Of a stretch of 48,460 nt of DNA, positions 37,595 to 46,223 are shown piece by piece. A program made the translations under genes and the position numbers. The stretch comes from an uncultured Eubacteriales bacterium (GTDB taxonomy: Bacteria > Bacillota > Clostridia > Christensenellales > Borkfalkiaceae), in assembly GCA_900540805.1 (NCBI GenBank), contig UQHL01000022.1, positions 1 to 48,460 on the forward strand, in the 5' to 3' direction. The notes under the pieces are model-generated. The model had not been told where the DNA came from. It saw only the letters and a list, made by a program, of their open reading frames with translations, and made no database searches. Within the stretch, counting starts at the first letter, position 1. Each line of letters begins with the position of its first letter.

Positions 37595-38320
37595 TTAATC
37601 GTGTCTTTCGTCCGAATCGAAAATTTCACAAAATCTCGCAGAGAAAGAAGGCGTTTCGCCGCCGAGGTATAAATGCGTTGTTTCCCCAAAGCCGCGGCAG
37701 CGGAAGATCGCCTGTCCCTTTCTGCGTTCTTCGGTATAAAGCGTGGTTACGGAGGTGGGCAAAGCGACGAAATGATGCGCCAGCACTGTGAGAGGAATGT
37801 TGAAGAGGCGGGAAAGAAGTACGCTTTCCAGCCCGAAATGGCAAAACAGAGCCACCGTGTCACGATTGGCGCGCTCCGCCCGATATATTTTTCCGTCGCG
37901 CACGTATCCGTGGCGGGCAAGAAGGCCGTCTAACCCCTCGGTCACCACCCTGTACCGCTCGCGGATATTCCCTTCCTCCATAAAGGGCTGGGCCAGCCAT
38001 TTATCCCCGTCGTACATTTCCGGGCGCTCCGTCCAAAAAGAGGGCAGCATGTCCCAAATCAGGTGCTCTTTCTCGCCTGTGGGAAGATCGATGCGGTAAT
38101 CAAATTCGCGCAGCCACGGCTCGATGACGGGTTCCAAACCGAGCTTTTCCGCCGTATAGGCGCATGTGGCCTTTGCGCGGCCCAACGGCGAGCAATACAG
38201 ATAATCGATCTTGTCCTTTGCAAGCATTTCGGAAAGCAGCTTTGCTTCCCGCTTTCCCTTTTCGGTAAGGTTGTCGCGGGCGTAATCGGGATCGCCGTGA
38301 CGAATGATCAGCAGCCTCAT
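37595..38320 (-). CDS. Histidine phosphatase-family protein (phosphoglycerate mutase-like)
   Basis: 241 residues from the ATG with AAAGGAC; the ATG overlaps the stop of the GNAT gene by four bases. Catalytic 'LLIIRHGDPDYARDNLTEKG' at the N terminus (RHG), 'YLYCSPLGRAKATCAYTAEK' and the second His in 'VALFCHFGLESVL' are intact. The family removes phosphate from sugars, nucleotides or lipids; the substrate here is unknown. It is the last gene of the TetR-controlled operon. Confidence 0.85.
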   Translation of the reverse strand: MRLLIIRHGDPDYARDNLTEKGKREAKLLSEMLAKDKIDYLYCSPLGRAKATCAYTAEKLGLEPVIEPWLREFDYRIDLPTGEKEHLIWDMLPSFWTERPEMYDGDKWLAQPFMEEGNIRERYRVVTEGLDGLLARHGYVRDGKIYRAERANRDTVALFCHFGLESVLLSRLFNIPLTVLAHHFVALPTSVTTLYTEERRKGQAIFRCRGFGETTHLYLGGETPSFSARFCEIFDSDERHD

Positions 38321-39075
38321 TTTGTCCTTTTTTCCTCCCATAACGTTTCAAATTTCTTTTCCGACAAGATCTCGTGCGTGACAAATTTGCCGTCGAAAAA
38401 CAGGCTGTACGACGTAAACGGAGCGGGTGAATTTTGCGCTTCCTCCGCGCCTTTGAAGCGGACCGCCTTCAGCGGTATTCCTTTCTGCCGAGCCAAATCC
38501 TCGATGAGCGGCACATATTTTGCCGTATAAGGGCATTGGTTTGTATAAAAAAGCACAAAGCCGCGTTCCGATACACGGGGCTCCTTTACACAGGCTCTGA
38601 AGCGCGGCTTTTCCGCACCCTCGGCAAAGGGAAGATATAGCAACTCGTAGAACGGCGCCGCCGTATCCGCCGTCAAAAAACCGTGGTATTTCAAAAATTT
38701 GGAATCGGAAAGAAAGGGCTGTTTTTTCTTCGATGAAAGAACGACCAATCCCTTTTTCCCCTTTCGTTTGCCGTCCTCGATACATTCGGACAAAAGCAGC
38801 CTGCCGTTTCCCTGTCCTTTATACTGTCCCGCCACCCAAAGGCAGTCGATGTACATATATTCGGGCGCGTCGATGGGGGCCCACGCCTTTTCCGCGGGGA
38901 TATATTCGATAAAGCATTTCCCCCGTACGTTTCCCTTTTTGAACACGAGGCCGTCGTCGAAACGGTCGGAGAGCCAGGCTTTTTTGGAGGTCACCTGGCA
39001 GTCGCCGTCGTTCGAAATGGCACAGCAGATATGCTCTTTTTCCAGATTTTCTTTCGTGAGCGTAATAATTTCCAT
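38317..39075 (-). CDS. GNAT acetyltransferase with YoaP-like C-terminal domain
   Basis: 252 residues from the ATG at 39075; longer in-frame starts run into the permease gene. GNAT core: 'PEYMYIDCLWVAGQYKGQGN' and 'GRLLLSECIEDGKRKGKKGL' (acetyl-CoA loop Q-x-x-G-x-G/N). 'FLKYHGFLTADTAAPFYELL' follows. The C-terminal ~80 residues, including 'SPAPFTSYSLFFDGKFVTHE', are the YoaP domain. The acceptor substrate is unknown. Its place in the operon with an ABC exporter and a methyltransferase suggests a role in detoxification or modification of a small molecule (inference). Confidence 0.85.
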   Translation of the reverse strand: MEIITLTKENLEKEHICCAISNDGDCQVTSKKAWLSDRFDDGLVFKKGNVRGKCFIEYIPAEKAWAPIDAPEYMYIDCLWVAGQYKGQGNGRLLLSECIEDGKRKGKKGLVVLSSKKKQPFLSDSKFLKYHGFLTADTAAPFYELLYLPFAEGAEKPRFRACVKEPRVSERGFVLFYTNQCPYTAKYVPLIEDLARQKGIPLKAVRFKGAEEAQNSPAPFTSYSLFFDGKFVTHEILSEKKFETLWEEKRTK

Positions 39076-39086
39076 TTTTTCTTCCC

Positions 39087-39947
39087 TTAAGTCCGTTTCT
39101 TTTTGCGGGACATCACCAGGACGGACAGCGCAAAAAACACGACAATTGTTCCGACCAGGATCAGCAGACTGACCCAGGGCGCAACCGTATGCCCCCCGAA
39201 CGTATAGGTGACGCCCATGTCCGCTTTGAACTCGGCCAATACTTCCGCGGGGGCGGAACCAAACGTAATTTCCATCGATCTTTCCATCATGACCTGACGG
39301 AAAAGTGCGGCGGCGTGCGAGGGCGGGAAACATTTAACCACGGCCTGAACGCCGTCCGGGAGACTCCCGATCGGCATATAGATCCCCGTCATAAAGCCCA
39401 AAAACGCGCCCAATATGACGTTGACCGCCGAAAAAGCGTTAAGGCTTTTAATAAACGATACGATAAACAGCATCATACAGGTGGAGGCGACCGAGGTCAA
39501 AGCGACAAGCCCCGTCACCTTCAGAAGCGCAAGCGCACCGAGAAGCTCTCCCCCGCCCGCGACGATATAAATCTCGCAGAGGATAAGCCCTATCAGGCTG
39601 AGGATAAAGCCGACGGCAATCGCGCTGAGCAGATAGCCGCCCACCAATTGATAATTTTTAATCGGCAAGGAGCGGAAATCCTTTTCCGCCTTGCTTTCTT
39701 TGTCCGCGATTATCGCGCCGAGGGCACCCATGGTAGAGGTGACGGGAGTAATGGCGATAAGCCCCGCCGAGATCCAGGAATCCATGACAAACCGTCCGTT
39801 CTCCAGCCCCGCAACCTGTTCCGCCATCATATCGCCCAGAAACAGCGCGTACAGACCGATAATAATAAACACTGCAAAAAGCGAGAAAAACACCGAGGAC
39901 TTGTCTTTGAAAAATACCAGCAGATTGCGTTTTGCAAATGTAATCAT
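39087..39947 (-). CDS. ABC-2 type transporter permease
   Basis: 286 residues with six hydrophobic spans: 'FSLFAVFIIIGLYALFLGDM', 'WISAGLIAITPVTSTMGALG', 'LSAIAVGFILSLIGLILCEI', 'LTSVASTCMMLFIVSFIKSL', 'VNVILGAFLGFMTGIYMPIG', 'LLILVGTIVVFFALSVLVMS'. This is the ABC-2 membrane half, whose partners export drugs, lipids or polysaccharides. It overlaps the ATPase gene by four bases and forms a dedicated pair with it. Substrate unknown. Confidence 0.88.
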   Translation of the reverse strand: MITFAKRNLLVFFKDKSSVFFSLFAVFIIIGLYALFLGDMMAEQVAGLENGRFVMDSWISAGLIAITPVTSTMGALGAIIADKESKAEKDFRSLPIKNYQLVGGYLLSAIAVGFILSLIGLILCEIYIVAGGGELLGALALLKVTGLVALTSVASTCMMLFIVSFIKSLNAFSAVNVILGAFLGFMTGIYMPIGSLPDGVQAVVKCFPPSHAAALFRQVMMERSMEITFGSAPAEVLAEFKADMGVTYTFGGHTVAPWVSLLILVGTIVVFFALSVLVMSRKKKRT

Positions 39948-40852
39948 TCGCGTATCTCCTTTCCTGTAATTGCGAGGAACGCGTCGTCCATCGTCCCTTT
40001 CAGCACTTCAAAACCGTCTATCAGCCCCCGACAGGCGTCGAGCACGGGCAAGGCGTCCAGCGTACGGGTCAACGGCACTTCGATCCGATCGGCCCGCACG
40101 AAATATTCCCGCCCCGCGAGCGCTTTTTTCAGCGCCTCCGTCTCGGCTGCCGTAAGCACCAGCCGATCCTTCGAATATTCTTCTTTCAGCTGTTCGGGGG
40201 TGCCCTTGGCCGCAATCAGGCCGTCGTCTATGACGATGACGTAATCCGCATCGGCCGCTTCCTCCATATAGTGGGTGGTGAGAAATACGGTCATGCCCGT
40301 TTCTTTTTGGATTTTGCCGATCGTCTCCCAGATATTTTTTCGGGTCTGCGGGTCTAGCCCCGTGGTGGGTTCGTCGAGAAAAAGGATTTTCGGCGTATGG
40401 ACAAGCGCGCGGGCGATATCGCAGCGGCGGCGTTGTCCGCCCGAAAGCTTGCCGTACGGACGCTTGAGAAATTCCGACACGCCGCAAAGCTCCGCCGTGG
40501 TCTCCACCGCTTGGGCGAGCGCCTTTCCTTTCAGGCCGTAAAAGCCGCCGCGAGCCTTGAGGTTTTCCGCTATCGTGAGACGTTTATCCAGCAATCCGTC
40601 CTGAAACACCGCCCCGATTCGTTTGCGTATCTCCGCGTCGCTTTGACCGAGAACGAGTCCATCTACGATCACTTCGCCTTCGTCGGGCTTCAGAAAGGTA
40701 CAGACAATGTCGATTGTGGTGGATTTTCCCGCGCCGTTCGGACCGAGAAAAGCAAACAGCTTGCCTTCCTCCGCGTAAAAGTCGATTCCTTTCACCGCCT
40801 CGACGCGGCCGTACGACTTTTTCAGCCCTTTCACTTCTATCGCTTTATTCAT
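39944..40852 (-). CDS. ABC transporter ATP-binding protein (DrrA/CcmA-like)
   Basis: 302 residues. Walker A 'FLGPNGAGKSTTIDIVCTFL' lies at ~34-53, with the Q-loop in 'AVFQDGLLDKRLT'. The signature is 'KLSGGQRRRCDIARALVHTP' and Walker B is 'ILFLDEPTTGLDPQT', followed by an H-loop. A C-terminal ~75-residue extension ('DRLVLTAAETEALKKALAGR', ending in 'GFEVLKGTMDDAFLAITG') is of the daunorubicin-resistance DrrA type. With the permease it forms an exporter, plausibly for a toxic small molecule or lipid (inference). It overlaps both neighbours by four bases. Confidence 0.92.
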   Translation of the reverse strand: MNKAIEVKGLKKSYGRVEAVKGIDFYAEEGKLFAFLGPNGAGKSTTIDIVCTFLKPDEGEVIVDGLVLGQSDAEIRKRIGAVFQDGLLDKRLTIAENLKARGGFYGLKGKALAQAVETTAELCGVSEFLKRPYGKLSGGQRRRCDIARALVHTPKILFLDEPTTGLDPQTRKNIWETIGKIQKETGMTVFLTTHYMEEAADADYVIVIDDGLIAAKGTPEQLKEEYSKDRLVLTAAETEALKKALAGREYFVRADRIEVPLTRTLDALPVLDACRGLIDGFEVLKGTMDDAFLAITGKEIRE

Positions 40853-41574
40853 GTATAGTCCTCGCTTTTTGATTTTTCCGCCAAAATAAAGGTTGCTCCG
40901 TCAATCGTATCTATCATCTCAGCCTTTGTAAAGCCCGCGCCTTTCAAAACCGCCGTTTCATGCTCGAGCGTGAGCGGCGTATCGAAATGAACGAATTTCT
41001 CTTCGGGAAGCTTTTCCTTTTCCCGCTTGCGTTTACATTCCTCCGCCAAAAGGCGCTCTTCTTCCTCACTGCAGGCGATATAGTCGCAGAGAAGAAAGCA
41101 GCCGCCCGCACGCAGAGCGTCGAATACTCTTTTATAAAGCCCCGATTTTTTTTCCGCAGTAAAATGGTGCAGGGATTCTACCGATACGGCCGCGTCGTAG
41201 CCTGTGCCGAGTTCCGCCGTAAAATAATCCGCGCAGACCGTCTTTATCCCTTTTTCGGGATACTTTCGCCTCAATTCGGCGAGCATCGTTTCGCTCAAAT
41301 CTATCCCGACAAGCTCGGCAGACGGAAACCGACGATAAATCGACTCCAATTCCAAGCCCGTTCCGACGCCGAGATCGAGCAGCCGCTTTGTCCCTGCGGG
41401 CAGATAGTCAGGCAATCTCTCGTAGGCCTTTGCCCAGACCGACATGTGTTCGTCGTAGATATTCACTCTGGCCGCAAAAAATCCGTCCATTTCCTCCAGC
41501 GGCGTTTCCCTTTGGGATGCAAGCCAGCTTTTCAGTTCCTCCAGATGTTTTTTCTCATTCTCTCTGATTTTCAT
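40849..41574 (-). CDS. Class I SAM-dependent methyltransferase
   Basis: 241 residues from the ATG with a GAGG site. The SAM motifs are 'RLLDLGVGTGLELESIYRRF', 'ELVGIDLSETMLAELRRKYP', 'GYDAAVSVESLHHFTAEKKS' and 'RAGGCFLLCDYIACSEEEER'. Substrate not deduced. Its start lies inside the end of the TetR gene (20-base overlap). It is followed by the ABC ATPase with a four-base overlap, so regulator, modifying enzyme and exporter are one unit. This is the pattern of a small-molecule resistance operon (inference). Confidence 0.88.
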   Translation of the reverse strand: MKIRENEKKHLEELKSWLASQRETPLEEMDGFFAARVNIYDEHMSVWAKAYERLPDYLPAGTKRLLDLGVGTGLELESIYRRFPSAELVGIDLSETMLAELRRKYPEKGIKTVCADYFTAELGTGYDAAVSVESLHHFTAEKKSGLYKRVFDALRAGGCFLLCDYIACSEEEERLLAEECKRKREKEKLPEEKFVHFDTPLTLEHETAVLKGAGFTKAEMIDTIDGATFILAEKSKSEDYT

Positions 41575-42163
41575 TCCTTTTTCCTCTTTCCGTACCCTTC
41601 CATTTGGGCGGAATACCATATACGCCCGTCAATGCCATAAATTGCCGTTGCAGACATTCTGATATTTCCTCATCCGAGAACATGGAAAATCCCGTATTGA
41701 CAAGCATCGCCAGCCCGTAACTATACACGGACATATCCTCGTGAAATTTTCGCGCCCGCTGCTCGTCGTAGCCGTATTCCGATTGCAGGGCCTCTAAAAT
41801 CTGCGGCAGATTGACGTCCTCGATCAGCTTTTCGCCGCGGCGGCCCCGCATATAGAGATAGCGAAACAATTGTTTTTCTTCCCGTGCAAACCGCACAAAT
41901 CCCACCCCATAAGATTTGTAGGCGTTGTATTTCCCGCTTTCAAGCTCCCTGCGCGTACTTTTTATGTATTTTTCTTCCGCAAGCTCCTTAAGACTTTTTT
42001 TCAAGGCGTCCATGCGGCCGAAGGCCGCATAAATGGGCTGCGTAGAGCAGCCCATTTTCCGCGCGAGCGACCGTGCATTCAACGCCTCGTACCCCTCTTT
42101 ACAAAGCAGCGTAAACGCCGACTGCAAAATGGTCTCCCTCGTTATCCTCTTCGGTGCGCCCAT
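41555..42163 (-). CDS. TetR-family transcriptional regulator
   Basis: 202 residues from the ATG with GGAGG (an ATG four codons earlier is inside the ribosome site). The HTH lies at ~8-55: 'ITRETILQSAFTLLCKEGYE', 'ALNARSLARKMGCSTQPIYA'. The C-terminal helical ligand domain is TetR_C type ('YKSYGVGFVRFAREEKQLFR', 'HEDMSVYSYGLAMLVNTGFS'). It is the first gene of the operon; its promoter contains a perfect inverted repeat, so it very likely represses itself and the genes downstream. Confidence 0.9.
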   Translation of the reverse strand: MGAPKRITRETILQSAFTLLCKEGYEALNARSLARKMGCSTQPIYAAFGRMDALKKSLKELAEEKYIKSTRRELESGKYNAYKSYGVGFVRFAREEKQLFRYLYMRGRRGEKLIEDVNLPQILEALQSEYGYDEQRARKFHEDMSVYSYGLAMLVNTGFSMFSDEEISECLQRQFMALTGVYGIPPKWKGTERGKRNENQRE

Positions 42164-42191
42164 AGTTTCCTCCATTAATAACGTATGGTAT

Positions 42192-42234
42192 TAATAACAA
42201 CTGTTATTATACACGAGCGAAACGTTTTTGTCAA
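42192..42234 (-). promoter_or_regulatory. TetR operon promoter with operator
   Basis: TTGACA (42229-42234), 17 bases, TATAAT (42206-42211) on the minus strand. The palindrome TAATAAC-AACT-GTTATTA at 42192-42209 overlaps the -10 box and the start point; it is the probable TetR-family operator. A near half-copy (ATTAATAAC) lies just downstream. Confidence 0.85.
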
Positions 42235-42245
42235 GGGAATCAAAT

Positions 42246-42281
42246 AAAAAAGAGACCCCTTGCGAAAAAGAGTCTCTTTCA
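42246..42281 (-). terminator. Terminator of the nfnAB transcript
   Basis: Minus strand: AAAGAGAC (42273-42280) pairs with GTCTCTTT (42246-42253) across a ~19-base loop, followed by TTTTTTATTTG. Confidence 0.75.
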
Positions 42282-42301
42282 AATACAATCACAGGCCGCG
42301 C

Positions 42302-43723
42302 TTATTTACTGCGGATATATTCGTCGATAGACTTGGCCGCAATCTTTCCTGCGCCCATGGCTTTAATAACCGTCGCCGCACCCGTCGCCGCGTCGCCGCC
42401 GCAATAAACGCCTTCGATGGAGGTCTTGCCGTTTTCATCTACGGCGATTTCGCCGCGCCTCAAGGTCTCCAGGCCGGGCGTCGTGTGCTTGAGCAAGGGA
42501 TTGGGAGAGGTGCCCAAAGACATGATGACGCAATCTACGGGAATGGTAAATTCGCTTCCCGCAATTTCCACGGGCGAGCGTCTGCCGCTGGCGTCGGGTT
42601 CGCCCAGCTCCATACGGATACATTCGATACCGTTCACCCAGCCGTAGGAAGGATCGCGGGGATTGTCCGTAGGTGTGGGAAGGATCTGCGTGGGATTGGT
42701 GAGCAGGTCGAAAATAATTCCCTCTTCCTTGGCGTGCTCCACTTCCTCGCGGCGGGCGGGAAGCTCTTCCTCGCCGCGGCGGTAAATGATATGCACTTCC
42801 GCGCCGAGACGCTTTGCCGTACGCGCCGCGTCCATAGCGACGTTGCCGCCGCCGACGACCGCCACGCACTTGCCGTGCTGAATGGGCGTGGTGCTGTCGT
42901 TTTTGTACGCCTTCATCAGGTTGGAACGGGTCAAAAATTCGTTGGCGGAATAAACGCCCTTGAGATTTTCGCCGGGGATATTCATAAATTTGGGCAGCCC
43001 CGCGCCGGAACCGATAAACACGGCCTCGAAGCCGTATTCATTTTTCAGTTCCTCGATGGAAAGAACCCTGCCGATGACCATGTTGGTCTCTACCTTGACG
43101 CCCAATGCCTTAAGGTTATCCACTTCCTTCTGCACGATGGCTTTGGGGAGACGGAATTCGGGGATACCGTAAACGAGCACGCCGCCCGCCACGTGAAGCG
43201 CCTCGAAAACGGTGACTTCATAGCCCATTTTCGCCAAATCGCCCGCGCAGGTGAGGCCGGCGGGGCCCGAACCGATCACGGCCACCTTGTGCCCGTTGGA
43301 GGGTACGGGGGTCGCTTTTTCCGTCGCGTGCATATTATGATAATCGGCGACAAATCTTTCGAGACGGCCGATACCCACCGCTTCGCAGCCCGCTTTGATG
43401 CCGCGCGTGCATTTGCCTTCACACTGCGTCTCCTGCGGGCAGACGCGGCCGCAGACCGCGGGCAGAGAGCTGGTCATAGAAATAATCCGATAGGCTTCTT
43501 CAAACTCGCCTTCCGCCACTTTGCCGATAAACTCGGGGATAGCGATATTGACGGGACAGCCCGCCACGCAGGGACGGGTTTTGCAGTTTAAGCATCTTTT
43601 CGCTTCGTCGATCGCGGTCTCCTCGCTGTAACCGAGCGCGACCTCCTGAAAGTTTTTATTGCGGACGTCGGGGTCCTGCGCGGGCATGGGATTTTTAAGA
43701 GGGGTCATATTGAACTTGGGCAT
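42302..43723 (-). CDS. nfnB: NfnB / glutamate-synthase small-subunit-like flavoprotein
   Basis: 473 residues. N-terminal cysteine sets for two [4Fe-4S] clusters ('RCLNCKTRPCVAGCPVNIAI' and 'CGRVCPQETQCEGKCTRG'). FAD-binding 'KVAVIGSGPAGLTCAGDLAK' follows. Then comes the GltD-like module 'GGVLVYGIPEFRLPKAIVQK', NADPH-binding 'CVAVVGGGNVAMDAARTAKR' and 'GVYCGGDAATGAATVIKAMG' at the end. The gene follows an NfnA-like gene, which identifies the pair as NADH-dependent reduced ferredoxin:NADP+ oxidoreductase (electron-bifurcating transhydrogenase) rather than true glutamate synthase. The alternative, a stand-alone 'GltA', is less likely in this context. Confidence 0.88.
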   Translation of the reverse strand: MPKFNMTPLKNPMPAQDPDVRNKNFQEVALGYSEETAIDEAKRCLNCKTRPCVAGCPVNIAIPEFIGKVAEGEFEEAYRIISMTSSLPAVCGRVCPQETQCEGKCTRGIKAGCEAVGIGRLERFVADYHNMHATEKATPVPSNGHKVAVIGSGPAGLTCAGDLAKMGYEVTVFEALHVAGGVLVYGIPEFRLPKAIVQKEVDNLKALGVKVETNMVIGRVLSIEELKNEYGFEAVFIGSGAGLPKFMNIPGENLKGVYSANEFLTRSNLMKAYKNDSTTPIQHGKCVAVVGGGNVAMDAARTAKRLGAEVHIIYRRGEEELPARREEVEHAKEEGIIFDLLTNPTQILPTPTDNPRDPSYGWVNGIECIRMELGEPDASGRRSPVEIAGSEFTIPVDCVIMSLGTSPNPLLKHTTPGLETLRRGEIAVDENGKTSIEGVYCGGDAATGAATVIKAMGAGKIAAKSIDEYIRSK

Positions 43724-43724
43724 C

Positions 43725-44567
43725 TTACTTTACCTCCTTTTTGAACAGGTTGCACGTCTCTTCCCTTTGGTGCGACTCGAAATCCGCATACGTTCTCGAG
43801 CGGCTCATCGCCTCGTCGAAGTCGATTTCGTGGCCGTCGAAGTCGGGCCCGTCCACACAGGCAAATTTCATTTTTCCGCCCACCGTCAGACGGCAGCCGC
43901 CGCACATACCCGTCCCGTCGATCATGATCGGGTTCATGCTGGCAATCGTCTTAATACCGTAAGGCTTGGTCGCCGCGCATACGAATTTCATCATAATCAG
44001 CGGGCCGATCGTAATCACGGCGTCGAACTTTTCCCCCGCGGCGAGCATCTCGTTGAGGGGAACGCAGACGTTGCCCTGTCTCCCGTAGGAGCCGTCGTCC
44101 GTCATCATGAAAAACTTTTTGCTGGCCGCTTTGAATTCGTCTTCCAAAATAACCAGATCCTGACTTCTGAACCCGATAATCGAAGTGACCTCGCAGCCCT
44201 TTGCATGAAGCTCCTTCGCTATGGGAAGCGCGATGGCGCAGCCGACGCCGCCGCCGACCACGCAGACCTTTTTGAGGCCTTCCGTTTCGGTAGGTCTGCC
44301 GAGAGGCCCGACGAAATCGGACAGGCAGTCGCCCACCTCTTTATGGTTGAGTTTTTCCGTAGTTGCGCCGACGATCTGGAATATAATCGTGACGGTGCCC
44401 TTTTCGCGGTCGTAATCCGCAACCGTGAGGGGAATACGTTCTCCGTCTTCGTCCACACGCAAAATGATAAACTGTCCGGGCAATGCTTTCTTTGCGATAA
44501 ACGGAGCGTCCACTTCCATCAAAGTGACCGTCGGGTTCAGCGCCTGCTTTTTGACAATCCGATACAT
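43725..44567 (-). CDS. nfnA: NfnA: ferredoxin-NADP reductase-type FAD/[2Fe-2S] subunit
   Basis: 280 residues from the ATG at 44567. An ATG four codons upstream touches its AAGGAG site, so the second start fits the family start 'MYRIVKKQALNPTVTLMEVD' better. FAD domain: 'ALPGQFIILRVDEDGERIPL', 'TVADYDREKGTVTIIFQ'. NAD-binding: 'VCVVGGGVGCAIALPIAKEL'. The [2Fe-2S] cysteines lie in 'DGTGMCGGCRLTVGGKMKFA' and 'CVDGPDFDGHEIDF'. Together with NfnB it links NADH, NADPH and ferredoxin pools in the cytoplasm of fermenting anaerobes. One base separates the two genes. Confidence 0.88.
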   Translation of the reverse strand: MYRIVKKQALNPTVTLMEVDAPFIAKKALPGQFIILRVDEDGERIPLTVADYDREKGTVTIIFQIVGATTEKLNHKEVGDCLSDFVGPLGRPTETEGLKKVCVVGGGVGCAIALPIAKELHAKGCEVTSIIGFRSQDLVILEDEFKAASKKFFMMTDDGSYGRQGNVCVPLNEMLAAGEKFDAVITIGPLIMMKFVCAATKPYGIKTIASMNPIMIDGTGMCGGCRLTVGGKMKFACVDGPDFDGHEIDFDEAMSRSRTYADFESHQREETCNLFKKEVK

Positions 44568-44633
44568 CTTCTCAAACATCTCCTTGTTTTCTTGTCCCGA
44601 TGCTTCGTTAGTTATATTTTAGCACCGTATTTT

Positions 44634-44661
44634 ATTATATCATATTTTTTGAAATTGTCAA
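44634..44661 (-). promoter_or_regulatory. nfnAB promoter
   Basis: TTGACA (44656-44661), 16 bases, TATAAT (44634-44639) on the minus strand. The rest of the ~290-base gap up to the antiporter gene holds only the antiporter promoter and leader. Confidence 0.8.
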
Positions 44662-44733
44662 TACCTAACGGGGGTTTTTTGCGATTTCTTTGAAATTTTG
44701 CGCCCTTTTCCTCGGTTTAACGCACTGAAACAT

Positions 44734-44762
44734 TTGCTTTTCCCCTTTCGTCGTAGTATAAT
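44734..44762 (+). promoter_or_regulatory. Antiporter promoter
   Basis: TTGCTT (44734-44739), 17 bases, TATAAT (44757-44762). Confidence 0.75.
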
Positions 44763-44784
44763 GATATGCGGTTGAAAAACAAGT

Positions 44785-44827
44785 GAACGGGAAGTGAAAC
44801 TATTCACGTTGGTTCCCGTTCCTTTTT
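44785..44827 (+). terminator. Terminator-like hairpin in the antiporter leader (attenuator candidate)
   Basis: About 16 bases after the predicted start point, GAACGGGAA (44785-44793) pairs with TTCCCGTTC (44813-44821), with an inner GTGAA/TTCAC stem, and CTTTTT follows. It lies 47 bases before the antiporter ATG, so transcription must read through it. Confidence 0.6.
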
Positions 44828-44873
44828 CCGTCCTTTACCTCGCTATAAATTTTATAAATACCAAGGAGTATAT

Positions 44874-46157
44874 ATGTCGGCTTTTGAAATTCTACTTCCC
44901 CTTGCCCTCATCCTCACCCTGACCAAGCTTTTAGGGCTGGGTTCGCAAAGGATCGGGCTGCCCGCCGTAATCGGCATGCTGATCGCGGGATTGTTGATCG
45001 GGCTTTTGAAGCTCATTCCCTGCGAGCCGCTTAAAAATATGTTCTTTTCGAAAGAAATCGAGGGCTGGCTTAAAGTCTTTTCCAAAATCGGCGTCGTTCT
45101 TATCATGTTCTCCACGGGCCTGAGCACCGATCTGAAGCAATTAAAATCCTCGGGCGCCGCGTCCGTGGTCATCACACTGTTCGGCGTAGTTGTACCCATG
45201 GCTTTGGGAACGCTGGTAGCGTGGGCGTTTCATCAGGGCGGAGGCTTTCTCGGGTATCTCTTTTACGGCGCGATCCTCACCGCGACTTCGGTAAGCGTCA
45301 CCGTCGCCGCCTTGAAAGAGCTGGGAAAACTGAACACAAAAGTAGGTACTTCCATCGTCGCCGCCGCCGTGATCGACGACGTAATCGGGATCATCATTCT
45401 GTCCGTGCTCACGGGCTTTACGCCCGCGGCGGGAGGAGAATCCCCGCTCGTCTCCTTTATGCCCTCGTGGTGGGAAAATGCGGCGTGGTGGCTGGTATGC
45501 CTTAAAATTCTCGCTTTCTTCGTCCTCGCCGTCGGGACGGGTATCCTTTTGAGAAAACTGTTCAATAAGATCGAGCGTAAATATCCCCATAACCGCCGCG
45601 TTCCCATTCTCGCCATCGGCGCCTGCTTCGTGTATTCCTATGTAGCCGAAAAGGTTTTCGGCGTCGCGGATATCACGGGCGCCTACGTTGCGGGGATCAT
45701 GCTGGGCGGTACGTTGCAGGAGACGCCTTACGTGGAAGATAAGGCCGATATGCTGGGGTATATGTTCTTCTCCCCTATTTTCTTCGCCACAATCGGCATG
45801 AATCTCAATTTCTCGGGCTTCTCCGCCTCTTTCGTTCTGTTCGGCGTATGCTACGTCGTCGCGGCGCTTGTCGGCAAGCTGGGCGGCTGTTCGCTGGCGG
45901 CAAAGCTCTGCCATTATTCCAACAAGGACAGCCTACGCGTAGGCTGCGGCATGATGGTGCGCGCCGAAGTCGTGCTCATCTGTACGGATAAGGGCATCGC
46001 GGCAAACCTCGTCGATCCCGCCGTATATCCCTTTGTTTTCTTCATCATCATCGCCACGTCTATCCTCGCGCCCCTGTTCCTGAAATTATCCTATAAAAAC
46101 GAAAAAAATCCGCTCGGCAATACGCCGACGCCGACGCCGATCGAACAACAGGCGTAA
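44874..46157 (+). CDS. CPA2-type cation:proton antiporter (Kef-like)
   Basis: 427 residues, 11-13 transmembrane helices. 'LGLGSQRIGLPAVIGMLIAG' matches the family's opening. The ion-binding region is 'AAAVIDDVIGIIILSVLTGF' (two adjacent Asp), with 'VFGVADITGAYVAGIMLGGT' and 'FATIGMNLNFSGF' downstream, followed by the last helices. There is no C-terminal RCK/TrkA-N domain, so it is the short form without nucleotide gating. It exchanges Na+ or K+ for protons across the cytoplasmic membrane. It is monocistronic on the plus strand and divergent from nfnAB. Confidence 0.88.
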   Translation: MSAFEILLPLALILTLTKLLGLGSQRIGLPAVIGMLIAGLLIGLLKLIPCEPLKNMFFSKEIEGWLKVFSKIGVVLIMFSTGLSTDLKQLKSSGAASVVITLFGVVVPMALGTLVAWAFHQGGGFLGYLFYGAILTATSVSVTVAALKELGKLNTKVGTSIVAAAVIDDVIGIIILSVLTGFTPAAGGESPLVSFMPSWWENAAWWLVCLKILAFFVLAVGTGILLRKLFNKIERKYPHNRRVPILAIGACFVYSYVAEKVFGVADITGAYVAGIMLGGTLQETPYVEDKADMLGYMFFSPIFFATIGMNLNFSGFSASFVLFGVCYVVAALVGKLGGCSLAAKLCHYSNKDSLRVGCGMMVRAEVVLICTDKGIAANLVDPAVYPFVFFIIIATSILAPLFLKLSYKNEKNPLGNTPTPTPIEQQA

Positions 46158-46166
46158 CCCTATCGG

Positions 46167-46211
46167 CATAAAAAACGAACCGAGAGAAATTTTCTCGGTT
46201 CGTTTTTTATG
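46167..46211. terminator. Bidirectional terminator between antiporter and trxB
   Basis: A ~20-base near-perfect inverted repeat (ATAAAAAACGAACCGAG and its complement) with A- and T-tracts serving both convergent genes. Confidence 0.9.
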
Positions 46212-46223
46212 TCCGGCATTTCT

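Noticed and set aside
42302..43723. True glutamate synthase small subunit
   Set aside because: No large subunit gene is present, and the adjacent FAD/[2Fe-2S] gene is the NfnA partner, so NfnB is preferred.
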